Assembly: GCA_963921425.1 (NCBI GenBank)
Contig: OY992839.1
Location: forward strand, 6,489,409 to 6,553,408
DNA length: 64,000 bases
Reading direction: 5' to 3'
From: Dryas octopetala
Lineage: Eukaryota > Streptophyta > Magnoliopsida > Rosales > Rosaceae
Positions 34,058-44,822 of the stretch are shown in pieces (the stretch's first letter is position 1; each line of letters opens with the position of its first letter). The notes beneath the pieces are model-generated. The model did not search any database, was not told where the DNA came from, and worked only from the letters and a program-made list of their open reading frames with translations. The position numbers and the translations under genes are program-made.

Positions 34058-34396
34058 TGTTTTTGTTTTGGAAGAGAAGCAAGGAAAACACTGTTTTGTT
34101 TACCGTGTTCAACCAAGTTTGAAACACTAAGAACAAAAAAAAAAATTTATTATGCAAAGCACTTTTTTTGAAAGCCAAACACTATTAAAAGCACTACTTT
34201 AATGTTAAAATACTTAGATTGTTGATAGCCAAACAACAAAATACTTCTTTGTAAAAGAAGCTAAAAGAAGAAGCACAACAGAATAAAAGTACTTATGAAA
34301 AGCACTCACAAACAGGCTTTAACATAGTAGTTCTCCTCGCAAAGGAAACACCCAACACCCGTTCCCTTAGAAGCATGATATCCGGCAGCCTCCTCC

Positions 34397-36084
34397 TTAA
34401 GAACTCCTTGTGTCACTAAGGCGGGGCGGAGGCATCGTCTTCAGCCATTCCCAATGCTTCTCAAAGTCAAATGCCTCTTGTTTAGCTGCAGCCTCACGAC
34501 TAATGTCACTTTCCAACACCTTTTGACGGACATGCTCGAGATACTCCTCCTCCTCCGGAGTGAGGAGCCGCTGTTTTGGAGAACAGGGACTATATCCACG
34601 GGGCATCGACGCAGTGAGGAAAGGATCGGGAGAATTCGTATAAAAAGCCAGTAGCTTTTCATACACTGCACACCAATCAGTCTTCTCCGGATATTGATCT
34701 GCCTTCTCCACCTTCGGGTTGTTATCTTGTGCTAGTGAGTTATAACTGGAACCAAGAGAAGACACAGAAGCAGTAGCGACTCCCTTAGAAGCATTATTAC
34801 CAGCAGCCTCCATCGATCCTATGTATATGTGGTATATACAATATTAGTATGTATGCAATTCAATGATATATATCAATCACAATATTAAATGTGTACGCAT
34901 ATGAAACTATCTAAGAGAGAGAGAGGGAGGGAGAGAGAATTAAACTTCTCAAACCCTAATTAAGAAGAAAAACCCAGGCCAAATAAGGAGACAAAGCAAA
35001 GGGACCCGAGAGTAACTCTGATATTTCTATTAAAATCTGAATAAAATCTTTTATTACAACTCTAAATTAGGCTTTATACCCACTCTAGTAGGAAACATAA
35101 TAGAAAGTCCTAATTAATAAAAGGAAATCAAACCAATTCTTAATTGGAATAGGAAAACTAAAATGTCTAAACCCCAAGCCTAATTGGCTAGAAGGCCCAA
35201 TTAATCTTGGAAATAATCGTAGTCGTAGATGCTTCGGCATCAATTAGAACCCACCATAAAATTAATTACAACAAAAAAAAGGAACAAAACGAGTGACCCG
35301 ATGACAATTAAACACTAATTCAAAGCCCAAGTTGAAATTGCTTCATCATTTTATGTTATGTTAGAACCCTACCTAGATGAATTAAATTACAACAAGACGA
35401 AACGAACAAATCGACAATGAATGATGGAAGAGAGAACAAGAAAAGGCTTATATAAAACCTTTAAGCGTGAACGTCTTCTTAATTAACATGTAGTTATATT
35501 AATAACGCTCATGATTAAGATTCCAACATTATTATACTTCTCCATGTAAAGGAAAAAAACAATCATCATTTATATATTTACTCTTTAAATATAAAAGAGA
35601 GGACAGCAGAAAAATAAAAAAATCAGAAAATCAAAAGCAGATTTACTCTTTAAAATCGAAAAAAAAAAATCCCAATAAAAATATTAGCCCTAAATTGAGA
35701 GTATGATCAACACTTAGATGTATCCTATATTTTTCTCCATATATTATCTCCAACACATAATTCTTACACATGCATGGTTCTCAGAAGTATTCAATTCTAA
35801 AATTAAAATTGAAAATCTTGATTCAAACCTGAAGAGAAAATTGAAGCAGACTTCACCAAACCCTTCAAACCATCCCTCTCTGACTCTTCATCATCCTTCT
35901 GCTTCTTCTTCATCATCACCAAACTTTCATCACTGATCACAGCTTCTCTCCCAATTTTCTCAACTGGGTATTCCAAACCAACAACTTTCTCATTCTGGGT
36001 ATCACCAGAAACAACCCCAGAATCCTTCTGGATAAGATCATCAAAGGCAGGGGAGGGAGGGTCTTGCTTGCGTTTTACACCCAT
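34397..36084 (-). CDS. Unrecognised two-exon gene D2, 225 residues
   Basis: Close paralogue of D1. Exon 1 (35,829-36,084, 256 bases) and exon 2 (34,397-34,818, 422 bases) have exactly the same lengths and phases as in D1, and the open frame is kept. Visible residue changes are DWC for DWF and VYEKL for VYKKL. The intron is 1010 bp against 93 bp in D1, because about 920 bp was inserted at roughly 34,846-35,762. The probable leader exon ends at a GTAATC donor at 36,406. Two copies with intact frames suggest selection or a very recent duplication. Function unknown. Confidence 0.6.
34846..35762. repeat. Insertion in the D2 intron, partly a copy of the gene's own leader
   Basis: 35,384-35,440 repeats the D leader ('aaattacaacaagacgaaac', 'gacaatgaatgatggaagaga'; compare 36,145-36,200). 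35,305-35,385 is a diverged copy of the adjoining leader part (compare 36,255-36,340). 34,990-35,240 is unrelated and not recognised. Copy D1 lacks all of it. Confidence 0.6.
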
Positions 36085-36697
36085 GGCTATGGTGTTGTGT
36101 GGAGTCTTCGAGAGTGCCCAGCAAGAAAAGATTAATTGGGAAAAGATTAAATTACAACAAAACGAAACGAACAAATCGACAATGAATGATGGAAGAGACT
36201 AGACACGATGAGATCCACAGACTCATCAGATCGATGAGATCCACTGGTTCGATCGTTGCCAATTAACCCTAATTCAGAAAAGCCCCAAATAAATCGCTTC
36301 ATGCATCATTTATGCCAGGTAGAACCAAACCCTAAATTAAATTAATTACAAAAAATATAAAGAAATCCATAAGCTAGGATGGAAGAGACGAGAGAGAGAG
36401 ATTACCTGGTTGCTCGGTTTGTCGTCCATAGAAACGGACGTCGATATCAGAGTTACGTATGAGAGTCTTCTGTTCTAATTTCAGAAATATATAATACCCT
36501 TAATACTCGGTTACAAAACCAATGATAAGCCCAGCCCACAAACCAACGCCAACACATAAGAACAGCTGCCTCAAAAGTCAAAACCAAGTCAGTGTTTTAA
36601 GTTTTAACATACAAGAAATCAAATAGATAAATATACAAGTATAAATATAATGATTGGGCATCCCTATGTAACTATGTTACAGAAGTGATGCCATTAT

Positions 36698-37701
36698 TAG
36701 GGGTGGGCATAATAACCGACGCACCGAAACACCGAACCAAACCAACCGTAAAAAAACCGAAAAAACACCGAGTTGACCAAAAAGTCAACACCGTAAGAGA
36801 AAACCGAACCACACCGTATATAGACGGTTCCGGTTCCGGTTTCATGCTCATATTACCCGAACCAAACCGAACCAAACCGTGTAATTTTTTTAAAATATAA
36901 TTATATATTTTTATGCATATTTTATACATTTTTATACACATTTTATACATTTTTATTTTAGACCCTAAAATATATTTTATATAACCCTATGAGTTTAATA
37001 TTATATATATAATAATGTTTTAGTATATAATTTTAGTTATATCTTATATAATAAAATTAGTATACTCTATAGTCTATATAATAATGTTTTATGCATATAG
37101 AGTTATATATAAATTTAGTATATAACTATATAGTTAGTAACTTAGTATAGTTAGTTATATATAACTATATAGTTAGTAACTTAGTGTATAGTAGTTGTAT
37201 ACATACTACAATAGTTATATATAACTATATAAGTAATATATAATTATAGTAGTATACTAGTATATACTATAGTAGTATATAGTTATATATATACTATACT
37301 CATTACTCTATAATAGTTATATATAATCTTATATATAGTTATAACTTATAACTTAAGCAGGTTGTATTTACTTTAAAATTTTAAGTACTAAGTTAAATAA
37401 AGTTCAAAATTGTATTTGCATTTGTTTAATTTGTAGAATGGTAGTTCAAAAACTCAATTGTGTGGCCAAAATGTTTAAAAACCAAATGTAAGTACCAACA
37501 AAATAATTGGACTTAGGCCCACATTTTTTGGCCCAAAACCGTGCACACACCGAACCAAACCGTTCTTGCAATGGTTTGGTTTGGTTTGGTTTTTTTTCAC
37601 TTTGTCCGGTTCTCAACACCGAACCAAACCGATATAATATTTCTGGCGCGGTGCATGGTTCTCGGGGTGAATTGAGCCGAACCGCACCGTGCCCACCCCT
37701 A
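36698..37701. mobile_element. Non-autonomous hAT-type element, 1004 bp
   Basis: Perfect 11-bp terminal inverted repeats (TAGGGGTGGGC at the left, GCCCACCCCTA at the right) are flanked by an exact 8-bp duplication GCCATTAT (36,690-36,697 and 37,702-37,709). The subterminal regions are full of 'accgaaccaaaccg' words in opposite orientations (36,720-36,880 and 37,545-37,690). The centre (36,895-37,440) is extremely AT-rich. No transposase frame. Confidence 0.95.
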
Positions 37702-37876
37702 GCCATTATGATTTAAAAAGATATGAAACTGCCTGATTTTGCATGGCACTTTATTCAAAAAAAAAAACAAAAAAACAAAAGGAAAAGAGCCCTTAATTCT
37801 TTTCTTTAGCTCAAAATTTCAAACTAGGCCACACAGACATTTTTATATAAATTGATCCTATGATAGTCAAGAATTT

Positions 37877-38064
37877 AAGGGTGGATTTGGTTACCGTACC
37901 GAAACACCCATATCGAATTCCGATCGATAGGAGTCGAGATGATGATTTTTGGTTCCGATACCGTACCGTGGTAGTCGGTAACCGTTCATTTCGGTATCAG
38001 TCGGAGAGTGACGATATCGAAACTGGTATTTTTCGATATTTCGATATTTTTACCCAGCCCTAGG
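37877..38064. mobile_element. Short MITE-like element ending in ACCCAGCCCTA
   Basis: Repeated 'accgtaccg/cgatatcg' words and the right end 'atttttacccagcccta' match the right end of the larger element at 8791-9862. The left end (AAGGGTGGATTTGG) is only a poor inverted match. Target duplication uncertain. Confidence 0.4.
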
Positions 38065-38500
38065 ACTCAAGATGCTATGCCAACATTGGAAAACCATTTG
38101 CCAAATAAGAAACATTTCGTTCCCGAATAATAAGAACAAGAATAACAACAACAAATATAGTATAAAATTGTACACAACAACATTCTATTGATATCCAATT
38201 ATGATAAAAGATCCAAAGTCTTTATTACAGTTTTGGCGTGCACATGTGCGCTATCTCCAACTTGAAGGAAATAAAATACATATAAATTAAAAACAAAGTA
38301 CTAAACTGGATCTCAATGAAATCCTTTTATATGTGTAATGCATACAGGTGAGTAATTTATTGGCATTTACGTTTCTGCCCTATATGGTATTAAATGTCTT
38401 TTAATCGAACTCTTGCAGTCTTGCTTTATATTTTGTTGTAGCTCTGTGCAAGATGTTGCTGATTCGTGCCGGACTGGAGCTGCTACTAATGTCATTTTTA
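38060..38500 (+). repeat. Duplicated block gamma, copy 2, with V-PPase exon start
   Basis: Partner of 9855-10,275. It includes the TTGTAG acceptor and codons for [18 protein letters not shown] (near 38,446-38,499), then breaks off into unrelated sequence. A first-codon difference (TCT for CCT) is visible. The fragment at 10,227 keeps more of the gene. Confidence 0.85.
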
Positions 38501-38692
38501 AAATATATAATACCCTTACCCTCCTTAATTGGGCTCGGGCGGCCGACAACGTTCGAGATTCACTCTCTTACCTGCCTTTATTTGTTTTCCGTCTGATGGG
38601 CCAGGTGGCCCCTTGTTGTGTTTGTTTTGGGCCTGGGCCAGACTCCTTGCCATCATAATTCATAAAAAAAATGTAAAAAAAAAAAAAAAAGA
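38501..38692. other. Junction sequence, locally GC-rich
   Basis: 38,530-38,655 is more GC-rich than its surroundings ('gggctcgggcggccgac', 'gggcctgggccag'). It lies between block gamma and block delta; origin not recognised. An A-run ends it. Confidence 0.35.
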
Positions 38693-39706
38693 CATGAATA
38701 TAAAAACATGAATCTCATGCATATATGAAGATGGATGGAATGATGGACACCAAATAAACTATATCATATTATATAGTGTGGGAAGACAGGAAAACATAAA
38801 AGTTAAAGAACCATATATACTGATCTTTCATAAGCATGAACATGCCCAGCAAACACCACATCAACTTTGTACTCTCAAATACTACTCGCATGCTTTCACC
38901 TTCCATGTAGTGTGCGTCATTACTGTTGTAGATTGGAACATGCATGAGGACTATGAGCCAAGGTGTCTTTTCCCTGTCAACCCTTGACAATTCTTCTGTC
39001 AGCCACCTCCATTGAGGCGTGTATTTCACTGATGACAAAGTTATCAGCATTAAAAGAAAAAAGAGAAAAAAAGTCCTTTCAAGGCTAAGAGATATGTAAC
39101 ACTGGCAAGCCTTAATGGTTAATTTTATAAGACGGAAGCATCAGCGTATGGGATTCCAATCATTCTTTCCTAAACAAAAGTAAAAGTTACAAGCAGCAGT
39201 AAATTCTACAGATATAAAATAAACTCAATTCACACATATGCAAGTGTGGGAATGTGAAGTTACCAAATGGAGAATAACTGGATAGCACAATTATATGAGC
39301 TGATGCACGTCTGATGGCATACCAAAGAGGATTGGTACTATTGGATGCATAATAAGGAGTAGCATACCGCTGAAGATAGTTTTTGAATGGAATAACTTCC
39401 CCCTTGCATTTGCAAAAAGTTAATAGTTAGACAAGTAACATTTTTTAGGTTGAACTGTTAACAGGATATGAGTTTCTGAACACAAAATCATGTATGCAGT
39501 ATACTTATACATCTTAGAGACCTATCCAAATTAAAAAAACTGATGAAAATTTGGATATGGTTTAACAGGGCAAACTGTCAAAATTAAAAATCTTACACAA
39601 GTAATCTGCTATTCTTTTTTTTGTAAACCAATCTAGCTAGCAAAAGTATGATGCTAAATGGATTTTAGGTATTTCTTTCTTTCAGAAATGAGAGCATAAA
39701 AATGTA
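38693..39706 (-). repeat. Duplicated block delta, copy 2
   Basis: Partner of 30,105-31,085. Beyond 39,706 the two copies are unrelated. Confidence 0.85.
38821..39402 (-). pseudogene. Purple acid phosphatase pseudogene 2 (two exons)
   Basis: The exon at 39,264-39,402 encodes [30 protein letters not shown] and ends CCATTTG|GTAAC, intact. The exon at 38,821-39,028 encodes [20 protein letters not shown] and [20 protein letters not shown], then loses 13-17 bases after RVVFES and continues frameshifted through the GHVHAYERS region to a GTATAT donor. It lacks the 4-base insertions seen in pseudogene 1 at the two sites that can be compared cleanly. All other exons are missing. Confidence 0.85.
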
Positions 39707-39738
39707 CCACCCTATCCTTCTCTGTCAACACACACCAG

Positions 39739-39790
39739 GTGGTTGTGCAGGGTGAGAAGGTTGATCCCATTAAGGTGCTTGAGCTTTTCA
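39739..39790 (+). pseudogene. Possible heavy-metal-associated (HMA/HIPP) domain exon fragment
   Basis: After a CACCAG acceptor the plus strand reads VVVQGEKVDPIKVLE, similar to the 'VVVxGxKxDPxKVLERV' segment after the metal-binding strand in plant HMA-domain isoprenylated proteins. Only about 16 residues fit; no CxxC motif or second exon was seen. Weak. Confidence 0.3.
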
Positions 39791-41289
39791 TTTTCAGAAT
39801 TTTTTTTTTTCTTCATCTTTTTTGTAATTATTTCTGTATTTTTTGTTTTTTAATTTGTTGGGTAGAATAAATTGGCTACTCAGAATGGGCTTTTGGGTTA
39901 AATCATCCTTCATAGTTGTGGCTTAATGGGTTAAGTCAGGAGAGGTTTTTGTTTTTTGGGTTAAATCATCCTCCATGATTGTGGCTTTTGTTCAATGAAA
40001 TTATGAGTAATTTGTTGTGGGTTCCTTTTGAGAATCTGAAATCGATGATGATAGCATGAGGTTGCTGTTTATTTCATTAATTTCAAGAGAAGTGTTGCTT
40101 CATTATGATAAACTGAATCTTTTTTCCCTTGTGTTAAATTTCGAGGAATATATTTGTCTGTCGGTGGTAAGTTATGGATATGCCTTAGATTTGATGATAG
40201 CAATTGATCATAGGAGGCATTGTTGTTTATGGGATTTTTACAATGTTCTCTACATCTTTCTTTGTAGAAAATTATATGAGTTTCGAACTGTAGACTCTAG
40301 TTGTATGAAAGCTTTGGGCTTTGAGCATAAAACCATAATTTGAACTTCTTGTTGGCTGCTAATATTATGTTAGAATGGACTTCTCAAGTTACAAGTTATG
40401 TGGTTGCAGTATATTATTTATTATAACGAGCTTGAACATTCAAAATCCAATATATTTTTTTCATGATTTCAGTACCAGGAGATGGTCTTGCATGCTTGCC
40501 CTTCATTCACAATTAACCAACTTTTGAAGTTTGAAAGAAGAGGTGAAAGTTTTAAGTGACAGCCTAGTTATTTATTGAAGAAGCTCATTGTAATCATCGC
40601 ATCTTAAGTGAAGAGATAGAGATAGAGGTTGATGCATAAGAAGAATCACATATTAGCCATGCTCTGGAAATACGAAAAAGCAAGACATTGAGAAATAGCA
40701 TTAGCTTAAGATTAATTAGTGCATGTATTTAGAAATTATATATGTATATACTGTGAGCAAAATATTTACTATTAATGTAATATATAAGTTTCAATGTCCT
40801 GCTTGAGCTTTAAACTTCCAATATTTCTATTTATTCTTTTTTTAACTTTCAAGAAGAACAATGTTAGCTGTATTGTTATTACTGGGAAGCACGCGGAGAT
40901 TGTGAATTAAGAGCCAGAAAAGAAGGGCAAAGACTTATAATGAAGTATTGGAGCTAAATCCCTTTTTAAACATATCAGCATGTCAAAGTTTCATTGCACT
41001 ACACTTAGAAATGTGCAGGGGATTTGCCTCTTCCTTGTTTTGTCTTGATTTATATTAAGTAGTAATATCTTTATATTATATGGATGGACTCTCTCTATCT
41101 ACATAAATGTTCAAAGAAAGAAAAAAAACTCGACTCCAAAACTTTTTTTTTCTATTAATCAACAATTGTCGTTCATAAGATTATTGTCATATAAGGGTCA
41201 AAAATCAATGTGTTCAGTTTAATTTGTTTCTTATATTGAGAAGTTTATTGCCTATATCTACTCATATGCAATGTCAATAACGGTCCATA
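39791..41289. other. Intergenic, nothing recognised
   Basis: Contains a 95-codon frame at 40,056-40,343 without recognisable motifs, and T-rich patches. No gene called. Confidence 0.4.
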
Positions 41290-41935
41290 CCTATTTTATA
41301 TTAATTATAGTGCCAAAAATCCTTCACATATGAATTGGTAACCACTTGAAAAATAGTAGGCAACGACCTCGTTGTTACTAAATTTTGTACCTTTTTCTTT
41401 TGTACTAATAGGCAACGCCCTACTTAGTTCCTTGCCAATCCCCACAATATGCAATGACCACGTCGTTGCCTTATATTTTTTCAATATTGCGTTCACGTTT
41501 GTTGCCTATTATAGAGTAGTCGTTGCCAAACTTAATAGAAAACAAATTCATTTTGTTACCTAAACTCTTGCACATTCATAGCATTTATGCATAGTCAACG
41601 ACAAAAACAGTTGTTGCCTATTATGTTCATTATGGTGCCAAAATTTTCTGCCAAATGAATAGGCAACCACTTGAAAACAATAAGCAACGACCTCATCGTT
41701 GTGATCATTTCCCGCCAAATTATAGGCAACCCCCTTTTTATCTCCTTGCCTATTCTCATACTCTGCAACCAAAACATTATTGCATATACTATCGACATCG
41801 TTGCCTATTAATTATCATAGATCAAGTACATAATCGTTGCGCTTGTAAAAAACTTTGTTGCCCATTCTCATATTAGGCAACGAATTTGCAACGTTGCCTA
41901 TTGTTCTGTTGCCTAATTCCGAATTTCTTGTAGTG
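41290..41935 (-). mobile_element. CACTA (En/Spm)-type transposon end
   Basis: Ends at 41,935 with TTTCTTGTAGTG, the inverse of CACTACAAGAAA, the standard plant CACTA terminus. The preceding 600 bases hold many copies of 'ttgcctatt' and 'aggcaacga' in both orientations, like the subterminal transposase-binding repeats of this superfamily. I found no matching left end, so it is a truncated or rearranged element. No transposase frame. Confidence 0.6.
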
Positions 41936-42019
41936 ACCCCCATCATCTCTCACAAGCTCTCCCTTTCTATGTCAACACACACGCACCACCACCTTACACC
42001 CCGCACCTCCCTCGCTCTC

Positions 42020-42500
42020 TCTCATCTCCGCTGAATGGCGCACAGCCACCACCACCACCACCTTTTGCTTCCCCCTACCTGAGCCAAAACAGCCACCACC
42101 ACCACCACCACTTCTTTTTCCTCTCTCACTCTCTCTCTCATTTCCTTTCTCCTCTCCCCTAAGCAGACAGCAAAAAAAAAAAAAAAAAGGTTGCAGGTGG
42201 TTCGGCAGACCAGTGCTGAACCCATCGGTTTCGTTCGACAGGTAACTGTCGAACGAACCAAGTTTGTTCAGTAGTTACCTGTCGAACGAAACCGACGGGT
42301 TCGGCACTGGTTTGCCAAACCACCTGCAACCCCTTTGTTTTTTTTTTTTTTACTGTCAGCTTGGGCGAGAGAGAGACAGAGACAGAGACAGAGACAGAGA
42401 CAGAGAGAGAAAAGAAGGTGGTAGTGGTGGTGGTGGTGGCTGTTTTGGCTTAGGTAGGGGGAGAAGAAGGTGGTGGTGGTGGCTGTTTTGGTGGTGCTGT
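42020..42500. repeat. Hairpin repeat, arms ~200-240 bp
   Basis: About 42,030-42,245 and 42,262-42,490 are inverted copies. Shared words include 'gttgcaggtggtt', 'cggtttcgttcgacaggtaact', 'cagccaccaccacc' (as ggtggtggtggctg) and 'ccccctacct'. The core repeats 'gttcgacaggtaac' and its inverse. CAC/GTG trinucleotide and GA/CT tracts fill the outer arms. It directly follows the CACTA end. Gly- or His-rich frames here are repeat artefacts. Confidence 0.8.
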
Positions 42501-42719
42501 GGTGGTGGTGCATGCGGAGAGAGAGAAGGAAGAAGGTGGTCAGTGGTGGCTCGGGTAGGGGGAAGAAGAAGAAGAAAAAAAAACTGGGGAAGGGGGTGTG
42601 AACGAGAGAAAAAAGAGAGGGAAGGAGGAGAGGGGCTGTATGGTCTTTTTTTTTTTTGGTTTATTATTATTATTTTTTAATAGGGGTGTGCAAAAAGATA
42701 AAAAATGATGTGCAAATAG

Positions 42720-44090
42720 TAGCTCTCAAATAAAATTATTCCATCATCAACATTAACTAATTATTACAAGAAAATAAGTTCTCTAGAAACGTGTATACAT
42801 ACAATCATAAGTCCATGACCAATATGAACATAAACATTTGTAACATAATTTGTTTCCTAATATGTCTAAACAATTTAAAAACCTATGAAATTTAACGGTA
42901 TAAAACTAAATGCCTATTACGAATATGACATGCCATCTTACTTTGGAACGTGTTCTAACATGGGTCTTTTCTGTATCGTGCAGGACTATATGGGAAGATG
43001 CATCCTGACACTCACTAGGGTTATATTAGAAGGGGAATACCAAGACTCTTTACCCCTAGATGGGGCCAAATATGGGAAACTGAATTTGAGTCTTAAGTGG
43101 ATGCCACAATCAATTTACCATGATTCGTGATGGATTACTGTGGTATGGCTAACAGTAAATTGAAGATGTATTATCCGCCCAAAGATGTATACAAAGAACA
43201 CCAGAGACACCTTTACTCAAGTTTGTTGATTCAATAGTCCTGCAAGCACTCAAATGGTGTACATAATTGTTTCATAACATGTATCATAATGTAGTGAAGT
43301 TATAGAAGATTTATATGTACCTATCAGCTTCAGTGAGGCTACTCTTGCTTGGATTGTTAGATTATCAACCTGTGTATTCCTTGCAGGATTCTGCTTCACT
43401 TTCTCCATTTCATGATCATCCCATCTTTTTCAGTTACATTGTGGTTTTGTTTTTGGAGAAGTTGTTATGTCTGCGGATAGGACCTGACTCATGTAAAATG
43501 CAAGTTATATAATAGGATTAGATGCCAAAACATGAGCTTTGGGAGACTCTATTTTTTCCTTTCATGGTGTTCCATGAATATTTATTTTTGGTTTCATCTG
43601 TGGGGTGAAGAATGGCGATTTGTCGATCTTTGCTTGGTAAATTTCATATCGGTGTAGACCCAGTTTCTCCTAATAGCTTCGACTATTAAGAATCATATTG
43701 TTGGCTCAAGTTGGATGGCGGCTTATTCATATTTGTATAATAGTCAAATGATATTGACTTTTCTTGATTTAAAATGCCCTCAACTCTGCCACAAGGGAAA
43801 TGTTCTTGGTCATTCAAGACTATGCATTTGCACATACTTTTATCTGATTGACAATCTTATTAATGCATGTGGTCACCGTTGCAAGCAAAACGAATTTAGG
43901 TGAGTGTTAGAAAATGAGAAAATAAATTTTGGAAGAATGTACTGGCTGTGTATTGTGTTATCAAAGATTTCCATCCATATAAATATCATGAACAATCAAC
44001 CGATAAGGATCATATTACTTATTTATACGCAGTTTAAATCTCAATACAAGCCCATCCAATATTCCCACCACCTCAATACATAACTAGCCT
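42720..44090 (+). repeat. Duplicated block beta, contiguous copy
   Basis: Joins without interruption the sequences that lie apart at 24,420-24,930 and 28,310-29,290. 43,210-44,090 has no recognised gene. Confidence 0.85.
42984..43130 (+). pseudogene. Last exon of a C2-domain (synaptotagmin-like) gene, copy 2
   Basis: The GTGCAG acceptor is followed by DYMGRCILTLTRVILEGEY, QDSLPLDGAKYGKLNLSLKW and MPQSIYHDS with a proper stop (49 codons including stop). This is the end of a C2 domain plus C-terminal tail of a plant synaptotagmin-like, membrane-tethered protein. The exon itself is undamaged, but 42,500-42,980 upstream holds no other C2 exon, so it appears to be an isolated 3' end. An upstream exon lying further away cannot be excluded. 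Confidence 0.65.
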
Positions 44091-44482
44091 AACATATTAC
44101 ATAATTAAGTAGCCTAACATGTTACTTAAATATACATAATTAGGGCATGTCATTGAAAGATACTAAATAGGTTTAACAAATTTTAATGTACATATAAAGA
44201 CAACCTGCAAACATTAATGATAGATCACTGTTTAGTTGCAGATTCTCATGATGTCCCGTGAGTCTGCTTCAGTGATGCATTAAAGAGCTGTGAACCTGTG
44301 ATTGTTAGGTAAAGAAAATTAATTAACAAGGGACCAAACTCTCATATACTAAAAGTACATTGGTTTGGAGCCTAGTGGTGTCTGAACTTTGAACCAAGAT
44401 TGATATGTCTAATTTTGGTGTGTCTTATCGAAAGAGGCCATCTCCATTTGTGAATGTTTTTTTTATTCATTGATGTTATGAT
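44090..44482 (+). repeat. Duplicated block alpha, partial copy 3
   Basis: Matches 7745-8110 and 26,290-26,660. The copia element at 44,483 interrupts it; the next 60 bases continue at 49,081 ('agcgccatttctgttctcc'). Confidence 0.85.
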
Positions 44483-44743
44483 TGTTAAAGTTGTTAGTCA
44501 TTAGAGTTTGGTTTGGCAGTTTGTGACTGCTCTGTTAATAATCCCTATTGTTTAGGGACATGTTGTTTCCTTTGACCTATTCCTTAGCCATGTACCACGT
44601 TCTTAGAGTTGTAGAACGTGGGCTGCAATTTGATTTGTTTCAGTTATCTTGTAAGGCTATTTAAAGCCAACTAAAGGGTTTAATCTAATAAGTTGAATTC
44701 TCCCAATTCCTTCGTACATTATTCAAACACTTTGATCTCAACA
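44483..44743 (+). repeat. Copia-2 5' LTR
   Basis: 261 bp, TGTTAAAG start and TCTCAACA end. Confidence 0.95.
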
Positions 44744-44822
44744 TTTGGTATCAGAGCCACCTCACGGGGTTCTGATTGGAACTTGAGAAGCAGCAGTCTT
44801 CTAGAAGTGCAGTTGCTAAGAT

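Larger units (their letters stand above)
34065..36595 (-). repeat. Duplicated block epsilon, copy 2 (D2 gene and leader)
   Basis: Partner of 26,715-28,305, enlarged by the insertion in the D2 intron. Confidence 0.85.

Noticed and set aside
40997..41020. CACTACACTTAGAAA as a left end for the CACTA element ending at 41,935
   Set aside because: Too different from the CACTACAAGAAA terminus and no matching 3-bp target duplication.
42022..42680. Gly- and His-rich frames on both strands
   Set aside because: Products of GGT/CAC repeats in the hairpin arms.
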